From Ascidia mentula (Eukaryota > Chordata > Ascidiacea > Phlebobranchia > Ascidiidae): a DNA stretch of 64,000 nucleotides. Below, piece by piece: positions 1 through 12,127 of the stretch. The stretch is from positions 1,054,001 to 1,118,000 of the forward strand of contig OX387198.1 in the NCBI GenBank assembly GCA_947561715.1, read 5' to 3'. Every line of letters begins with the position of its first letter. The first letter of the stretch is position 1. Below the pieces are notes generated by a model that was not told where the DNA came from, searched no databases, and worked only from the letters and a program-made list of their open reading frames with translations. The translations under genes were made by a program, and so were the position numbers.

Positions 1-1050
1 TTTGCATCTTAAAGTTTATTTTTGAGATGTTGGCATTAAATAAAACTCTTGCCGGCTTTTAACGCCACGTTTTTCAATAATTTTATTTTGTGTCTACCAA
101 GGTATTGTTAATGAAGTCCAGTCGATCGTTGATTGCCAATCACGATTTTAAAACATTAATGCGCAGTTTCGTATTATACCTATCCGTGTGTATGTCTTTA
201 AAGTTGAGTTTTCATCAATTTCTTTCATTGCTTGACCACATTTCTGAAACATTAAGCTTTTAAAAAAAAGCACTGATCAAGTTGCAAAAAGAGAATGCAG
301 ATCTTAGAGCGATGTTTCGTGTTAAGATATCACAGACTTTACCCGGCATGATGGGATTAACGATCAGTTGTTTATTTCATTCACAAACAAACCTCCATTT
401 TTCGCACTCTCTAGCGTTCCGCATAAACCACACGGCATGACGAGTCTCGGTGTCAAACCACGATCATCTCACGCAGATAACCAGTCAAGCAAGTTAGTTT
501 GTTGATAGCGAACATCGTTTAACTTCTTTACACAAAAGTGGGTCAAGATCGCGAACTCACAATTAATGATGAAAATACTTATTCGCGAGCGTGGGTTTTT
601 CCACAAACATTCCGAATTTTAAACCATTGATTTCAAGTTCAATCAAGAAACAGAATAGATTTAATGTTTTTAAGTCGCAAAATAGATATCGCCAAAATTG
701 GTTTATCTCTGATATAAAAACATCTATGGGGCTGTATGGTTTTCCGGCTTACACAGAAACCTACGGTCATCGATCGACAGATTCAACATACGAAAATATT
801 TTGTTGTTTTATGGCGTAGAAAATCTGTCTGTTTAACGTTAATTTGATATATATATTCTGCCAGTGTTTGCAGGCAACATCGCGGTATCGCTTATTCCAC
901 TAGAATTTATTTCAGGTTAGGAATTTATGATGTTCCGGTATCTGAAGGCTGAAAGCCTATTTTAATTAGTTCCGCCGTGGGTCTTGCGAAACGCCTCCGC
1001 CTCGTGCATTTCACCCCAGGCAATTTGTCGCTGTGGTTGATCGTGTCCGG
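1..1050. other. Upstream intergenic DNA
   Basis: I see no supportable gene here. The first ~190 bases are a diverged relative of 3630-3810 (same order of shared words around tttgcatctt, ttaatgaa and gcgcagttt versus its counterpart). The secreted-protein locus may therefore be flanked by copies of one old repeat. Confidence 0.4.
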
Positions 1051-1057
1051 TGATGGG

Positions 1058-1067
1058 TATATATAAG
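1058..1067 (+). promoter_or_regulatory. TATA box of the secreted-protein gene
   Basis: The string tatatataag lies ~260 bases upstream of the signal-peptide start. A plausible non-coding first exon follows and ends at a donor at 1143/1144 (CTAAG|GTACGT). The matching acceptor (ttgtttaaag) ends at 1310, 16 bases before the ATG. Confidence 0.55.
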
Positions 1068-1326
1068 GATGGGGTTAGTAGATTGGAATATATTCTGGTC
1101 GGGTTTGAGCTTGCGGAAGATTCCAACTCCACTTCAGCCTAAGGTACGTTGTTATACAGCAAATATAGCATGTATGTGTTTGAAAATATTCTTGCAGTTA
1201 TCAGGTATGTTGGATGCAGGCGTATGTGAGCCTGTGGTTGTGTGTTTCTTTAATCTTTATTTATTCCAGTTCGCTTTTAGTTGACAACAATTTTTTTTTC
1301 TTGTTTAAAGTTTCAACAAATCCAAG

Positions 1327-2488
1327 ATGAAGGTTTTCATTTTCTCAGTTGTAATTCTTATATGCGTCGCGGGAACTTTCTCAGGTAAGTTTACTTATAC
1401 TGACCCTGCTCCCTGTATAGCGACTACGCACTAATTTCTGTGAGTTAAGTTTCATAGCAACTCATAACGTGTCTTTGCGAGATTCGCCGCTGAATTTCAT
1501 TCATAAACTCAATATACCGCAGTGATAAAAACACCTACCGGGGTTTTCCCAAACGAAGCATTTTCGTAACTTTTACAGTAAAAAAGGTGGGTATAATGCC
1601 TACAATATTACCGTAAACTGTATGATTGACAAAGTGTATAAAATAGCCCAAGCAAAGGTGTTTGGCGGATCGTGCACAAACAATAAAAACAGTTCGAGAA
1701 CTTCTAAACCAATTTTGTGCCTCTAGACGGACACGGCGGAGGTCAAACCGAGGCTGAATGTCGCGTTGCTTGCGAAGCTTCCACTGCCTGCAGCTCAGTA
1801 GCGACACCTGACGACTTGGTGGCAAATCAAACTGAAGCTTGCGTTTCCTGCTTGAAAGAAGAATGCGACGGTGAGTGACGTCATTGGTCTTAGGTCAAAA
1901 CTAATGCATATTCCGTATAAAGGTAATCGTTAGTAAAAGTGTCATGTACACGTTTCGCTCATGCTGTCATTTCATGCCCTCATTCATTCTTTTACAAAAT
2001 CAAGTGAAATTTTGCAAGCAGTCAATTTTGATCCGTGTGATTTTTTTAACTCAGAAGAAGAAGATGAAAGTGGAAACGGAAGTGGAGGAGGAGGATCGAG
2101 CAGCTCGTTCTACAACTCTGTGGAGAAATCCGAGTGTTACGTGGATGAAATGGGTGACGATTGTGAGTCGTGCGTTGCTCCGTCTGCAGAGACCGCTGCT
2201 GGAGTGAAAGCTTGCTACGATTGCATGGAGGCTTGCGAAGGTTGGTTTTAATGGCGACGTGTGTGGGATGTTTGCTGATAGCGCGTTCAAAGTTCTAATT
2301 TAATATAATTTTTGGCTTGTTTTTCATCAATTATTTTTATTATTTAAAGCGCCATTGATCATTTAACAAAGCTTCGTACGTTTAACTATATTTATATTTA
2401 TTGCTGACAAGCACGGTAAAAAACTCACATACATCCTTGTTAAAATGTATTATATTCTGCAGATGATCATGATGAAGGCGATTCTTAG
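1327..2488 (+). CDS. Small secreted cysteine-rich two-module protein
   Basis: Exons 1327-1384, 1727-1870, 2055-2240 and 2463-2488 join at phase 1 throughout and give 137 residues. Exon 1 encodes a signal peptide (MKVFIFSVVILICVAGTFS). Exons 2 and 3 each encode one cysteine-rich module ending in a shared pattern (AC-V/Y-x-C-x-x-x-x-C followed by acidic residues); a Gly/Ser linker opens module 2. The last exon adds only DDHDEGDS before the stop. An AATAAA lies at 2580-2585. The two middle exons are symmetrical (phase 1-1), so the modules probably arose by exon duplication. The protein is likely secreted and disulphide-bonded; I do not recognise the family. A peptide-toxin, immune or matrix role would be speculation. 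Confidence 0.8.
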
Positions 2489-2599
2489 ACGTGGATACAA
2501 TCCACAAGATAGACGACATTATTGTTGATAACAGACTTCTATCACCCGAACGATTTTTTCATTGACGCAAAAAAAACAAAATAAAAAAGTTTTTCTTTG

Positions 2600-5500
2600 A
2601 CCTTGCTGTGGTGGTATTTTGCCTCAATATTCCTAAACACATTGTTTATCACAAAAGTCTCAGAATGTTTCGAATACTTTCATCGTAGTGGGAACAAATT
2701 TTCCAAAGTAGAGCAATGTTTCGGAAAAAGCAAAATTACAATTTTTTTTTATCAGGAGAGAAAGACGCATTATTTCCATATGATTAAAAGACAAAATTTG
2801 GTTTGGAATTTTAACATCTTTTACCACGCATTATAACTTGAGCCGGATCTAGAAAACAAATATACCTGCTTTTCCATGAGCAGAAATTGCAAAAATGCGC
2901 CAGCAATTTATGCACAAATGCTATTAAGTGCAGAGGGCTGGTGTGTGTTTATGAATAAACAGATTACGTTTCCTGCCCGAGAGAAATAATTATCTGATTG
3001 CGAAGATAAGCACACCCCACTTATTGGCTGAGCACCACCAAACTATGACATCAGGTAAAGTTCACATTCAAGGTCACGGGGTGCGAAAAATAACTCTGTG
3101 GCGTTGAGGACGCAGCGAACTCATTGCGATAACCTATCAACATTTTCGCCTGTTGCACAACGAAGCCATAACCCATATGAAGCCACTTTGGTTAGCAGGC
3201 GACGGTAAAGAATAATATGAATGTGCCGGAAGGTTGGTTGTAAGAAAGTTGCAATAACAATAGCTCAGTATTGATATTAAATGTTCTTAAAGTACCATTT
3301 CTCGATTCTTTCATAAATTATTTTGCCTCACGAACGTGACTTTTTTATCTCTGTTCGGTCGAAGCTGAACGTGAAGCATTGGCAACTTTGTGTGATTTAA
3401 TTTATAAACGATCCCACAGTTTTACGCACGGCCCACGATCTTTTCGGGAAACTCGGGTGTGACTTGTTTCCAAAACACGAGTTTAACCACAAACAAACCG
3501 TGGAGTTTCAAAATATTTCTTCCGCTCCTACCGGTCTTTCACGTCACGTTTATCGAAGTCTTCGGATTATCCTAAATTGTAATCGGGTTCCGGTCGGCAT
3601 CACGAGTCTAAAATACGAAGTTATCATTTTGCATCTTGAAGTGTTTATTCAGCTCATGGCGTTAAATGAAGCTCATTTTGTTATTTAACATCATGTTTAC
3701 CAAATATTTAATGACAACCTAGGCCTCGTTAACGAAGCCCATCCGTCGTTCATTGCGAAGCAGCAATTTAAGGCATTAGTGCACACTTTTCAGCGTTCTT
3801 GTCTGACTCGCGGCATCAGTTGACATCTGTTGTTATTGTTTCAATAAGGAAACAGAAACTGAAGACGATCTGATGGATTGTGTGGAATATTAATGAGTTT
3901 TGGAATTGCAAGTTGCGTTGGAGTCAATAATCACGAAAAGTAATATTTCTATGTCAGTGAATGACGTTGAAGCCCTTTAAACAAACTGACACAACCACAA
4001 TACAAAAAATTTTCTAAATATCATCGCAACCCAACATTCCATCACGTGTATCGTGCGTTGATGAACGAATACCGCTTCCCTTAAGGTCACTGGCATATCT
4101 TGAACGTCACCACAAGTTAAACTAAAGTTGCAGACCAGGTTTTCTGTATCTCCGACCATTTTTTTGGCAGAAAAAGTTGCCCGGCTGCAGATCAGGAAGA
4201 AGCCACGCCCTCTTTGACCTTGGGCAGATATTATAACTGCAATATATGTATTAGGAAGGACGCCGAAATGTTTACAAGTTCACCACGCGCTCCCACTGAG
4301 GTCGTTCTTATCTGAGATTTGACGTCAGATTAGAGTTGAGCTTACCTCGGTGGGTTGTACTTATGAAAAGAAGGCAAACCGACATTGCAAAACGTTGATT
4401 TTACCTGGTTGAAGATTCCTCAAGTGGCCGAAGTTATTCTCCCGGATCAGTTTGCATATAAGTTGTTTGGTGTTATAGGAGCCTCAATACGCTGTTATAT
4501 GTAAATGGATTACAATGATGTACCTGAACTTTTCGAACGTGATATCGCGGTAAACATTCTCAACTCTTTTTAATCCTTAAAACAATATCCAGTTAAACCC
4601 TGCAGTAAGTTCTTTAAAAAAAGTTAGCAAACCTGAATTGATTTAAGCGCCTGAAAACATACGTTCTTCGTCTACAAACGTCTGTTCATATCCTTTACCT
4701 GTGAGATTGTATTAAGGAAAGTTTTCAGGACAATACAAGTTCAAAGCAATTGTTACAGTAACGTTTGTTTATTATAATTTTGTTTATCAACAAAACCGTC
4801 ATCCGCCAATTTAGCGTTTCGTTCCCTTCAGCGAAGCACTCAAGCGTAACGCGGTAATGAAAGGTTACTTTGGCATCACCACAAGATTTTTTGAGGTAAA
4901 ACAAACCATGGATTGGAGGGAACATCACATGTATTGTACTTGTATGTTGATCACGTTGCAGAAAACTGACATAAACGTAGATAACATGAGCGACAAAGAA
5001 ATGTCCAGAGAAATTGCGAACATTTCAGCGTCTTGCCAAATCCACTTTGAAGGATAAAAAGGTGCGGCTCGTTCTCATATCCCTGATATGCAGTTCTGCA
5101 ACTTTTCCAGCTATCAAATTATCGGATAATCAAAACGTGCTCTACCGAGACCTAAACACTGTAATTATCCCCTGAAGGTTACAAATGACGCGGAACTATG
5201 TGGGGAACCACTGTATTGGAGAAATGGTGGGAAATGTCTCGCTTGCAATTGTCCAACATACAATGCTACTGCTTGCAATATGCGGTCATCTTCAGCCGAG
5301 TATAATCTACGTTTCCATATATATTTTATTTAAAACCAAGCACATCGTAGTTTTTAAATGTGGACACGATGACGCATATTATGAGTGCACAATAAGGGAA
5401 TGCAGTAGGATTGCGACACGGAAGTTTATTGTATTTAACCTGTCTCAACAATCCATTTTTTAACGAGCTGGGCCTGTGTTTACTCGCATGTCTACGCCCC

Positions 5501-5800
5501 AGACTATTATTTCTATGTTTCGCCATTGCAACATCCTGCATAAATCACATATTAAGTTTAACAACTCCTTTGTTGTTATAAGAAAATGAAATGTTCTAAA
5601 AGGGTTCAAAACATGTTTATCTGGACAAGTTTTAAACACAAATCAGAGTCTTGAGCCGTTAACTGAACCAGAACAACAAACATTTGCTTAATTGCGACGA
5701 AAAGGAACAGCTGAACGCAACAGGAAAGTGTCGTTTATCGTGTAGTGGATTCAGAACACTTGAGATTATTACGCTCATTACTTTTCATTCGTGACTACTT
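2600..5800. other. Intergenic DNA with old repeats
   Basis: No gene is supportable between the secreted-protein gene and the first kinase gene. Short open frames here lack start context, splice context and conserved motifs. The right half (3990-5460) is repeated later in the window. Confidence 0.5.
3990..5460. repeat. Segmental repeat A, copy 1
   Basis: Two stretches, about 3990-4195 and 4645-5460, recur at about 18468-18690 and 18695-19490 with scattered substitutions. Shared landmarks include ttgatgaacgaataccgct and aagcactcaagcgtaacg. The intervening part differs in length between copies. The block lies upstream of kinase gene 1 here and downstream of kinase gene 2 in the other copy. Confidence 0.75.
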
Positions 5801-5806
5801 TCAGAC

Positions 5807-7130
5807 ATGGCTGCCTCAGATCAGGTATGTGAAGTTAAGTCTATTAAATATACCCTCATTTCTAATAAAACCTATAGCCCCGTTTAAGTTTGTGACTGTA
5901 TTAATTGTATGGTAACAATATGTTGTTGTAGTTCCGTTTGATCAACTCCGCGGAAATTTTATGCGACCATTGCAATTTTGTTGCTGGAACTGGTGGATTT
6001 GGTGACGTCATAATCGGATATCACGTTGGATTGCAACAATTTGTTGCAGTCAAGGTCATCAAAGTTGGTGGTCGTCATTCCGAAAATGTCTTCAAAGAAA
6101 CGTAAATTAATCTGGTACAGCTTCCTGTGACACAATATCCAACCCACCGTTTTACTTTGTTACAGAATTGGCGAGGAACTTGGAAATCTGCAAAAACTGG
6201 ATCACATCAACATAGTTCGTGTCCACGGTTGGACCAAATGGCCCTTTGCCATCGGGATCGTCATGGAGTACTGCGAAGGTGGAAACCTCCTGGAATTACT
6301 GATGACGCCATCAATCGATTTGGGATTTCCCTTGCGTGTCCGGTTTTTACTCGATGCTGCAGAAAGTCTCAAAGCTTGCCACGGTTTACCTCTGAAGAGA
6401 ATGATTAGCGGAGACGTCAAGCCAGACAATGAGTTGATTACCAAATTTCTGCGCCTCAAACTATGCGACTTTGGAAATTCTGTACTCGCAACTTTAACTG
6501 GTTTGACGACCGTTGATATTTCGGCCAGAAGCAAGAAGGAAAGACCTCAATACACACCAATGTACACGGCACCTGAAAAACTAAGAGACCTCACCATGAA
6601 ACCCACAAAGGAACTTGATGCTTACGCTTTCGGTGTGATGGTGTTTACCGTTGTCGTGCGTGCATTGCCATATCCTTTTGCGCGTGACAATCTGCAACCT
6701 CTTCTGGATTCCATCAAGGAAGGAACAAGACCAAACTGTTTCAGAATAGAGGAATTAAAGCTTAATCTCTACGACAGCGACAGAGCAATCGTTGAAAACC
6801 TCGAGCAACTGATGAAGCAGTGTTGGGATCAAGATCCATCTAAACGACCAACGATGATCGAAATCTGTGAGAGATTGCAGCAAATTCTCGACCAACAAAG
6901 CCCAGAAGTGATCGAGCAACAAGTGGAAGATGTTGTCAGACAGATGGACATCAAAGATCCCTTTCCTATCAACCTTGATCGATTGGTTCCGCTTCATTGC
7001 TATTCCACAAGACAGGAAAGATTTTTAGGTTGGTTTTGTATTTTTAATATCGGGTCATTCCATGCGTTCGTTTGAATTATTTGTTTTTGTGCTCGTAGAA
7101 CCCAGCAATGCATCCTTTTCCTCCCAATAG
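5807..7130 (+). CDS. RIPK/TKL-like protein kinase, apparently kinase-only (paralogue 1)
   Basis: Exons 5807-5824, 5932-6101, 6166-7028 and 7099-7130 keep phase and give about 360 residues. A complete kinase fold is visible: glycine loop GTGGFGDV, lysine in VAVK, hinge MEYCEGGNLLELL, catalytic loop SGDVKPDN, metal-binding CDFG, APE motif in YTAPEKL, and a C-lobe ending near DPSKRPTM. The Asp, Lys and Asn of the catalytic loop are kept, but the usual HxD histidine is Ser; the tandem paralogue has HGDVKPEN. Read like the paralogue, the frame meets TAG at 7128-7130 just after the kinase domain. That TAG is also a good splice acceptor (tttcctcccaatag), but using it breaks phase. I infer a kinase-only product, or an isoform I cannot resolve. 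Likely cytosolic signalling kinase; substrate unknown. Confidence 0.7.
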
Positions 7131-7984
7131 GATTTGAGGAACGATCAGTCATCCTCCGGCTTAATATCAGGTGTTGATGACGTCAGACAAACGTCTCCAG
7201 TTCCTGGCGTAACTCCACGTCATCTCAATGAAAGAGAGGAAATGCAGGAACTACAAGTTACAAAAAAAATACCTGCTTTAATGCTTTCACCGAGTTGGTG
7301 TGGCGTTTTATGTATGAACAAGGCACAGTAAATATTGTACGCATAGCACCGCAAAATTTTTTTGTTTCCGTGACATACGGGATGTTGCTGAAAGAGTTTT
7401 TAGCGTGCGCTGTCTGCTTTGCAAAGGTACCTTAAACATGGAGCAGGTATTTCTTGGGCCTGTTTTTTTTATTAGCGTCAAAGATTGACGCCACGTCAAT
7501 ATATGACTACGGGAAATAACCGGACGGGAAAGTTTATTTTTAGACCATTTTGTCTCCGAAAATGTGCGTTAACTTCCAACAATTAAAAGTGACTTCGTGT
7601 GTAGATCTTGGTTCTCGTGTGGGCAACCGATCTGCTGCACTTGGTGACGTCACCCGCAATTTCTCATCAATTGATGACCTTCCAGAACATTCAACTGATA
7701 ATCAGCTTGCAGGTAACATATTAAGGTTTTTTTAACGGAAAATCTCTGTGAGCATTCCGAAGAATGAAACATATTGATTTCTTTATGGGTGTGGAAAATA
7801 AAAGGGTTAACACCTAATATCAAACGTTTTTAACAAACATTACACTATCACAAAAATTGGAAGAAAAATGGAAATTAACAATACAAGAAACTACTGTAAA
7901 ACTACAAGACGTATCACAATATGTTTAGCTATGCTGAGCTTTATAATACTTTATAAATATATAAATACAAAAATACAAAAAAAA

Positions 7985-8400
7985 TGTGGCAACTCATACA
8001 GAAAAAAAGGAAGAAAAAATGTTTTTATTGATGTTCACATCCAAATTCACGACCAAATGAATGCACGGAAAAAAACATTTCCAAAAAAGAAAACTTTTCG
8101 CGGGAATTTGTAAAACGCCAAGGATATTTTGCGCCGGTACCTCCAGGAGATTTCCCTACTTTTTACGACAAAATCCCGAACAAACTGTGACGTAACAAAC
8201 CCTTACTGTCCCATACTGGCCTAAATTCTACCAAATTTTCGGCCTGTGATTTGTAAAGTGTGAAAATCATGCGCGATCTTACACGTCCAGCTTGTCCTAA
8301 TTTCGCAGTTTTTGTCCTAATTGCGGTTCGCAGAGGAATTTTACTGATTCAAAACCAATACACAAAATTAGTGACGTCACGGTGGTAATTAATTTAATTA
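7985..8400. repeat. Segmental repeat C, copy 1
   Basis: This block, with landmarks gatgttcacatccaaattca and gcgccggtacctccaggaga, recurs at about 11220-11580 and 20560-20900. In the later two copies it leads into the 41-bp minisatellite; here it leads into repeat B. Confidence 0.75.
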
Positions 8401-9600
8401 TTGTTATATTTATTATTTTATTTGTTTATCAACAAAACCGTCATCTGCCAAGTTCCTTTCAGTAAAGCACTCAAGCGTAACGCGGTAATGAACGGTTTTT
8501 GCGTTTTATGTCGTTTATTTTGCACTGTTTTTCTTAACCACACCGGGATTTGAACCCAGGATGTCCTGGGCACGAATCCCGATCAGGTTTTCTTCTTGGT
8601 ATACGGGTCGGGCGCTTGACTGATGCTGCCAATCACCCGTCCAACCTTTATTGCGTAGTTTCCGTTTTGTGTCGCTTACTGCGCATTTTCCGCTTCTAGT
8701 GGTGTGCGGCCGATAACAACATGACGTCACCACCCGCGCGAGCGTTATCTGTGACGTCAGTCAGGTCAGCTCCATATAATGATGAAGCTACAACTCTCTG
8801 CAATTGCACCTTAACTGGGATTGCTTTTACCCTAAATAAATGCGATACAACGCAGAACTGTTTTATGCTATAGCTTAGCAAATAGGATCGCCCATTGTAC
8901 ACACCCTTTATGTTTGCTTTTATCAGTCCTCGTATTCCCATCATAAGGTTCACGGGCTTCGCAGTGAAGCTGGATCAGTCACTTTTCAAATCAAACACTG
9001 GCGCTTTTATTTCGATTTCTCTGAATGCAATAACACTAAAGGTATGAAACCGTTGGTCAACATAGACCAGCATAGATTGATTCCTGCAATCTACTTGCGT
9101 AACTCAAGGTCACAGAAGTAGATTTGCGAAAATAATCGAAGCACAAAGCAACGTAATTACAGGGAGTCGAAATTTGCAGCGATGGTTTTGTCAGTCACTA
9201 ACTTGACATGAACTTTTTCGGCGAAAATGTCGCCAAAGCAACGAATCAAAACAAAGGCAATACACGATGCATTGGATAAGGATTAATTATACCTCTTTTA
9301 TGGAGCGAAAGGTTTTGGTCCGTTCCGTATCAAGTGTCATGGGGGGAGGAGCGCACACGGACAGGTTGCACAAAGGCATCAGGCGTGGCGACGACACTAA
9401 ACACGTCGCCAAGCAGTTGAAACACTGACAAGCGTTGTGTGTTGATCCAAAAACTCTGCATACATTGGTGAAGTGTTTGGGCGTTCATGTTTCGTAAAAT
9501 TACTAAGGGAATATTTATGCCAGGTAAGTTGAAGAAGATAGATTGTGGTTTGTTGCTTAACGTGGTAATGTTTTGTAAGAAGCACTGATATTGTAAAAGA
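8370..9600. repeat. Segmental repeat B, copy 1
   Basis: Matching blocks lie at about 12770-13960 and, in part, 17815-18470. Shared landmarks are aagcactcaagcgtaacgcg, gacgtcaccacccgcgc and cgcacacggacaggttgcac. It carries the tRNA-like SINE pieces. I see no coding capacity. Confidence 0.75.
8525..8660 (-). mobile_element. tRNA-derived SINE-like repeat
   Basis: On the minus strand a B-box-like GGTTCAAATCC sits downstream of an A-box-like TTGGCAGCATCAGTCAAG, as in tRNA-derived SINE heads. A short internal word (cctgggcacgaatcccgat) reappears in the copies near 13.0-13.2 kb. No clear tail or target duplication was found, so the family assignment is tentative. Confidence 0.4.
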
Positions 9601-10261
9601 AAGACAAAGCTATAAGTCTGCTGGTAAGCAAGGACAAGAAAAACATTTTAACGACTGTATACTGTGATCATCATCTGTGCTTGTTGTTGCAACACTGTAT
9701 AGCCTACTAGAGTTTTTATATTCATTTTTATGCACGCTCGTCGGTACATAATTATTCAGGGAACAATCGGTCACTGTTCCGCTTGATATATGAAGCCGGT
9801 TACGCCGCTAAACAGCCAGGTTTTGCTACAGCACCAAATCTTCTTAATGAAACACAGAAGAGTCGACAAATGCAGGGTTCAACTTGTTGAAAATAGTTGT
9901 TCGGTTTAACTTCTTTTTTTTTCGTTTTACTCCAGGTCACAGTTCTCGCCGGCCTGAAACTCTTGGTTATGTCCCCCGAAATCGCCCATCATCTGACGTT
10001 GCTGCAAAACTGCTAAAAGCTGGTCAGACAGGTAAAATTCAATAGAAGGTTTACAATGGCGTATGCTATTGCAATTTGATAGCTTTCCATCATAACTTCT
10101 TGATCTCGCTACATCAGTAATTTGACTACACTTGCTCTTGCGAATGCGACAAAATCTGACTTAGTCATCCTTACTGATTGGCAAGCAGACTTGTTTTTTA
10201 TAACGTAAACTTGTAAATGGGTATATTTACGTTACCATGGCAATAAAGAAAAACATTTTAC

Positions 10262-10999
10262 ATGAAAGGAAACAACGATCTGACTTTACTCATCCAAAGT
10301 TATGAGGATTTGTTAAAAGCACAAAAATATTCTGGAGCGAATGTGGCAAGAAACCAACTTTTAAGGTCACTTAAAGGTCATTGGGCAACTGCGCAAGAAT
10401 TAAAAGCACTTGGAGAGGAAAAGAGAAAAGAGGGAAAATGTTTGAAGTCAATTTTATTTTATGATCTTGCATCGGAATTTTATCTGGATGGAAGCGAAGC
10501 AACGAAGGGTGTGAAGGATTGTGTCGAATGTCTGAAACTTGCATGTGAAGATTCGATGAAAACGTCGGATTTGGTTAAAAAACTTGAAAGCAAACGAATA
10601 ATTCGTAATTACGTTATCCCACTGATGGAAAAAATGAGACTCAAAATACAAAATATTAAAAACGTGGAAGAAGAAGTTTCATGCTTGTGTGAAGTTTGGT
10701 GCTTGCTCAGGATTGAATGGAGTCAATATCTACTTGGAGATTTTCTTTTTCAGGAATCAACAATTAAACTTGGACTTGAAATGATGAGGAAACAGTTTGG
10801 TGAAAACTCAGCAAAGCATGCAGTGTTCGGACACTTGTTAAAAAACCTTGGTGTTGTTTGCGAGGAAACAAATCGAATGAATGAAAGCGTGGATTTTTAT
10901 GAAAGAGGAATTGTGGTGTACAAACTGGCAACGGACATAACCGAAGAGAAAAGGAAAGACTTGATTGAAACAAGTGAAAGAAATTTGAGAAAGCAGTAA
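10262..10999 (+). CDS. TPR-like helical protein, C-terminal part of kinase paralogue 1
   Basis: This open stretch of 245 residues aligns along its length with the last exon of kinase paralogue 2. Shared words include EEGKCLESILFYE-like at the start, KRIIRxxVIPLMExMRLKIQNI in the middle (a 22-position consensus, x variable) and EMMRKQFGENSAKH. The C-terminal third reads like tetratricopeptide repeats (NESVDFYERGIVVY). No acceptor in the right phase is visible immediately upstream, so it may be translated from its own ATG as a TPR-only protein or be a relic. It is intact, which argues for some constraint. Likely a protein-interaction module. Confidence 0.55.
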   Translation: MKGNNDLTLLIQSYEDLLKAQKYSGANVARNQLLRSLKGHWATAQELKALGEEKRKEGKCLKSILFYDLASEFYLDGSEATKGVKDCVECLKLACEDSMKTSDLVKKLESKRIIRNYVIPLMEKMRLKIQNIKNVEEEVSCLCEVWCLLRIEWSQYLLGDFLFQESTIKLGLEMMRKQFGENSAKHAVFGHLLKNLGVVCEETNRMNESVDFYERGIVVYKLATDITEEKRKDLIETSERNLRKQ

Positions 11000-11219
11000 A
11001 GATCATGACGTCACGAAACCAGTGTGTCAAGTGAAACGTGTTAGTGGTTGAAAACTTTAATGTGAGCTTTACTAAAAAATTGGTGCTGTTTTATTGGATC
11101 AAAATGTGTTTAACCTTTCTTCTGATATCTTTGTTTAAAAAAATGTTGCTCAGCCATCAAAATGCCAATAAAAATGTTTGAAAATTCTTTAGTTTAAAAA
11201 TATGAACAAATGTTTGCAA

Positions 11220-11580
11220 AACATGGAAAGAATGTTTTTATTGATGTTCATCTCCAAATTCACGACCAAAATAAATGCAAGTAAGGAAACCTTTCCAAAA
11301 AAGAAAACTTTTCGCAGGAATTTATAAAACGCGACGAATATGTTGCGCCGGTACCACCAGGGGATTTCCCTACTTTTTACGACAAAATCCCGAACAAACA
11401 GTGACGTAACAAACCCTTACTTTCCCATACTGGCCTAAATTCTACTAAATTTTCGGCCTGTGATTTGTAAAGTGTGAAAATAATGCGCAACCTCACACGT
11501 CCAGCTTGTCCTAATTTCGTATTTTTTGTCCTAATTGCGGTCCACGGGGGATTTTACTGAAACTGATGCCAAGCGCAAAA
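11220..11580. repeat. Segmental repeat C, copy 2
   Basis: Second copy of the block at 7985-8400, including gatgttcatctccaaattca and the tttgacgac/tttacgac-type motif. It is followed directly by a three-unit version of the 41-bp minisatellite. Confidence 0.7.
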
Positions 11581-11651
11581 ATTGATATTTCTGTTTTAAC
11601 CAAAGACTGACCTTTTTTCGAGGTTCTCAAATATGCTGAAAAGTAAGGGGC

Positions 11652-11775
11652 GGACACAACGACCTGCACAAGCTGATTCCTGCAGTCTGAAACGACACAC
11701 CGACCTGCACAGGCTGATTCCTGCAGTCTGAAACGACACACCGACCTGCACAGGCTGATTCCTGCAGTCTTTTAT
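11652..11775. repeat. 41-bp minisatellite, three units
   Basis: Three units of a 41-bp repeat (core gacctgcacaggctgattcc, then tgcagtctgaaacgac) follow ggggcggaca. The same locus in its paralogous block has one unit (17.75 kb) or ten (20.97 kb). Confidence 0.9.
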
Positions 11776-12127
11776 GACATTTTTCTCTTGTCCCATTGGC
11801 AGTAGCTCTCGAAATCTATGGCGAGTTAAACGCAAAACAAACAACCAGTTACACATATAGAGGTCTCGTATGCAAGGTGAGCCTTTGGTTCGACATGGCC
11901 TACTTGGTATCAGAAGTTTATTAACATATTGCACAAGAAAACAGAAGTCATGGAATTTATCATGCATACACGACGTTTTAATCAACGACTAACGTGAAGT
12001 TTGAAGTGCGTTATATCAAAAGGTTGTACAAATACACAGGCGTTCAGATTAGCCTTCCTTATTGTCCAGTATACGTTTTCACGTTGTTGAACTCCAAATG
12101 CATTCCATGCTTCAGCAAAGGCAAGAT

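Larger units (their letters stand above)
7131..10031 (+). other. Orphan linker exons between kinase and TPR parts of paralogue 1
   Basis: Three exon-like stretches match or extend the linker of paralogue 2. The first, 7131-7256, contains LRNDQSSSG (as in paralogue 2) and ends EEMQELQ, beside a weak donor (CAA|GTTACA) where paralogue 2 has G|GTAATG. The second, 7605-7712, contains NRSAALGDVTRN with good GT/AG sites. The third, 9936-10031, contains ETLGYVPRNRPSSD with good sites and has no counterpart in paralogue 2. The second and third keep phase 1, but the first no longer joins in phase to the kinase exon or to the second exon. The link from kinase to TPR therefore looks degraded or rewired. 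Confidence 0.55.

Noticed and set aside
8500-8760. Possible functional tRNA genes near 8.5 and 13.0 kb
   Set aside because: B-box-like motifs are present but no cloverleaf closes; acceptor stems do not pair. They fit tRNA-derived SINE pieces better.
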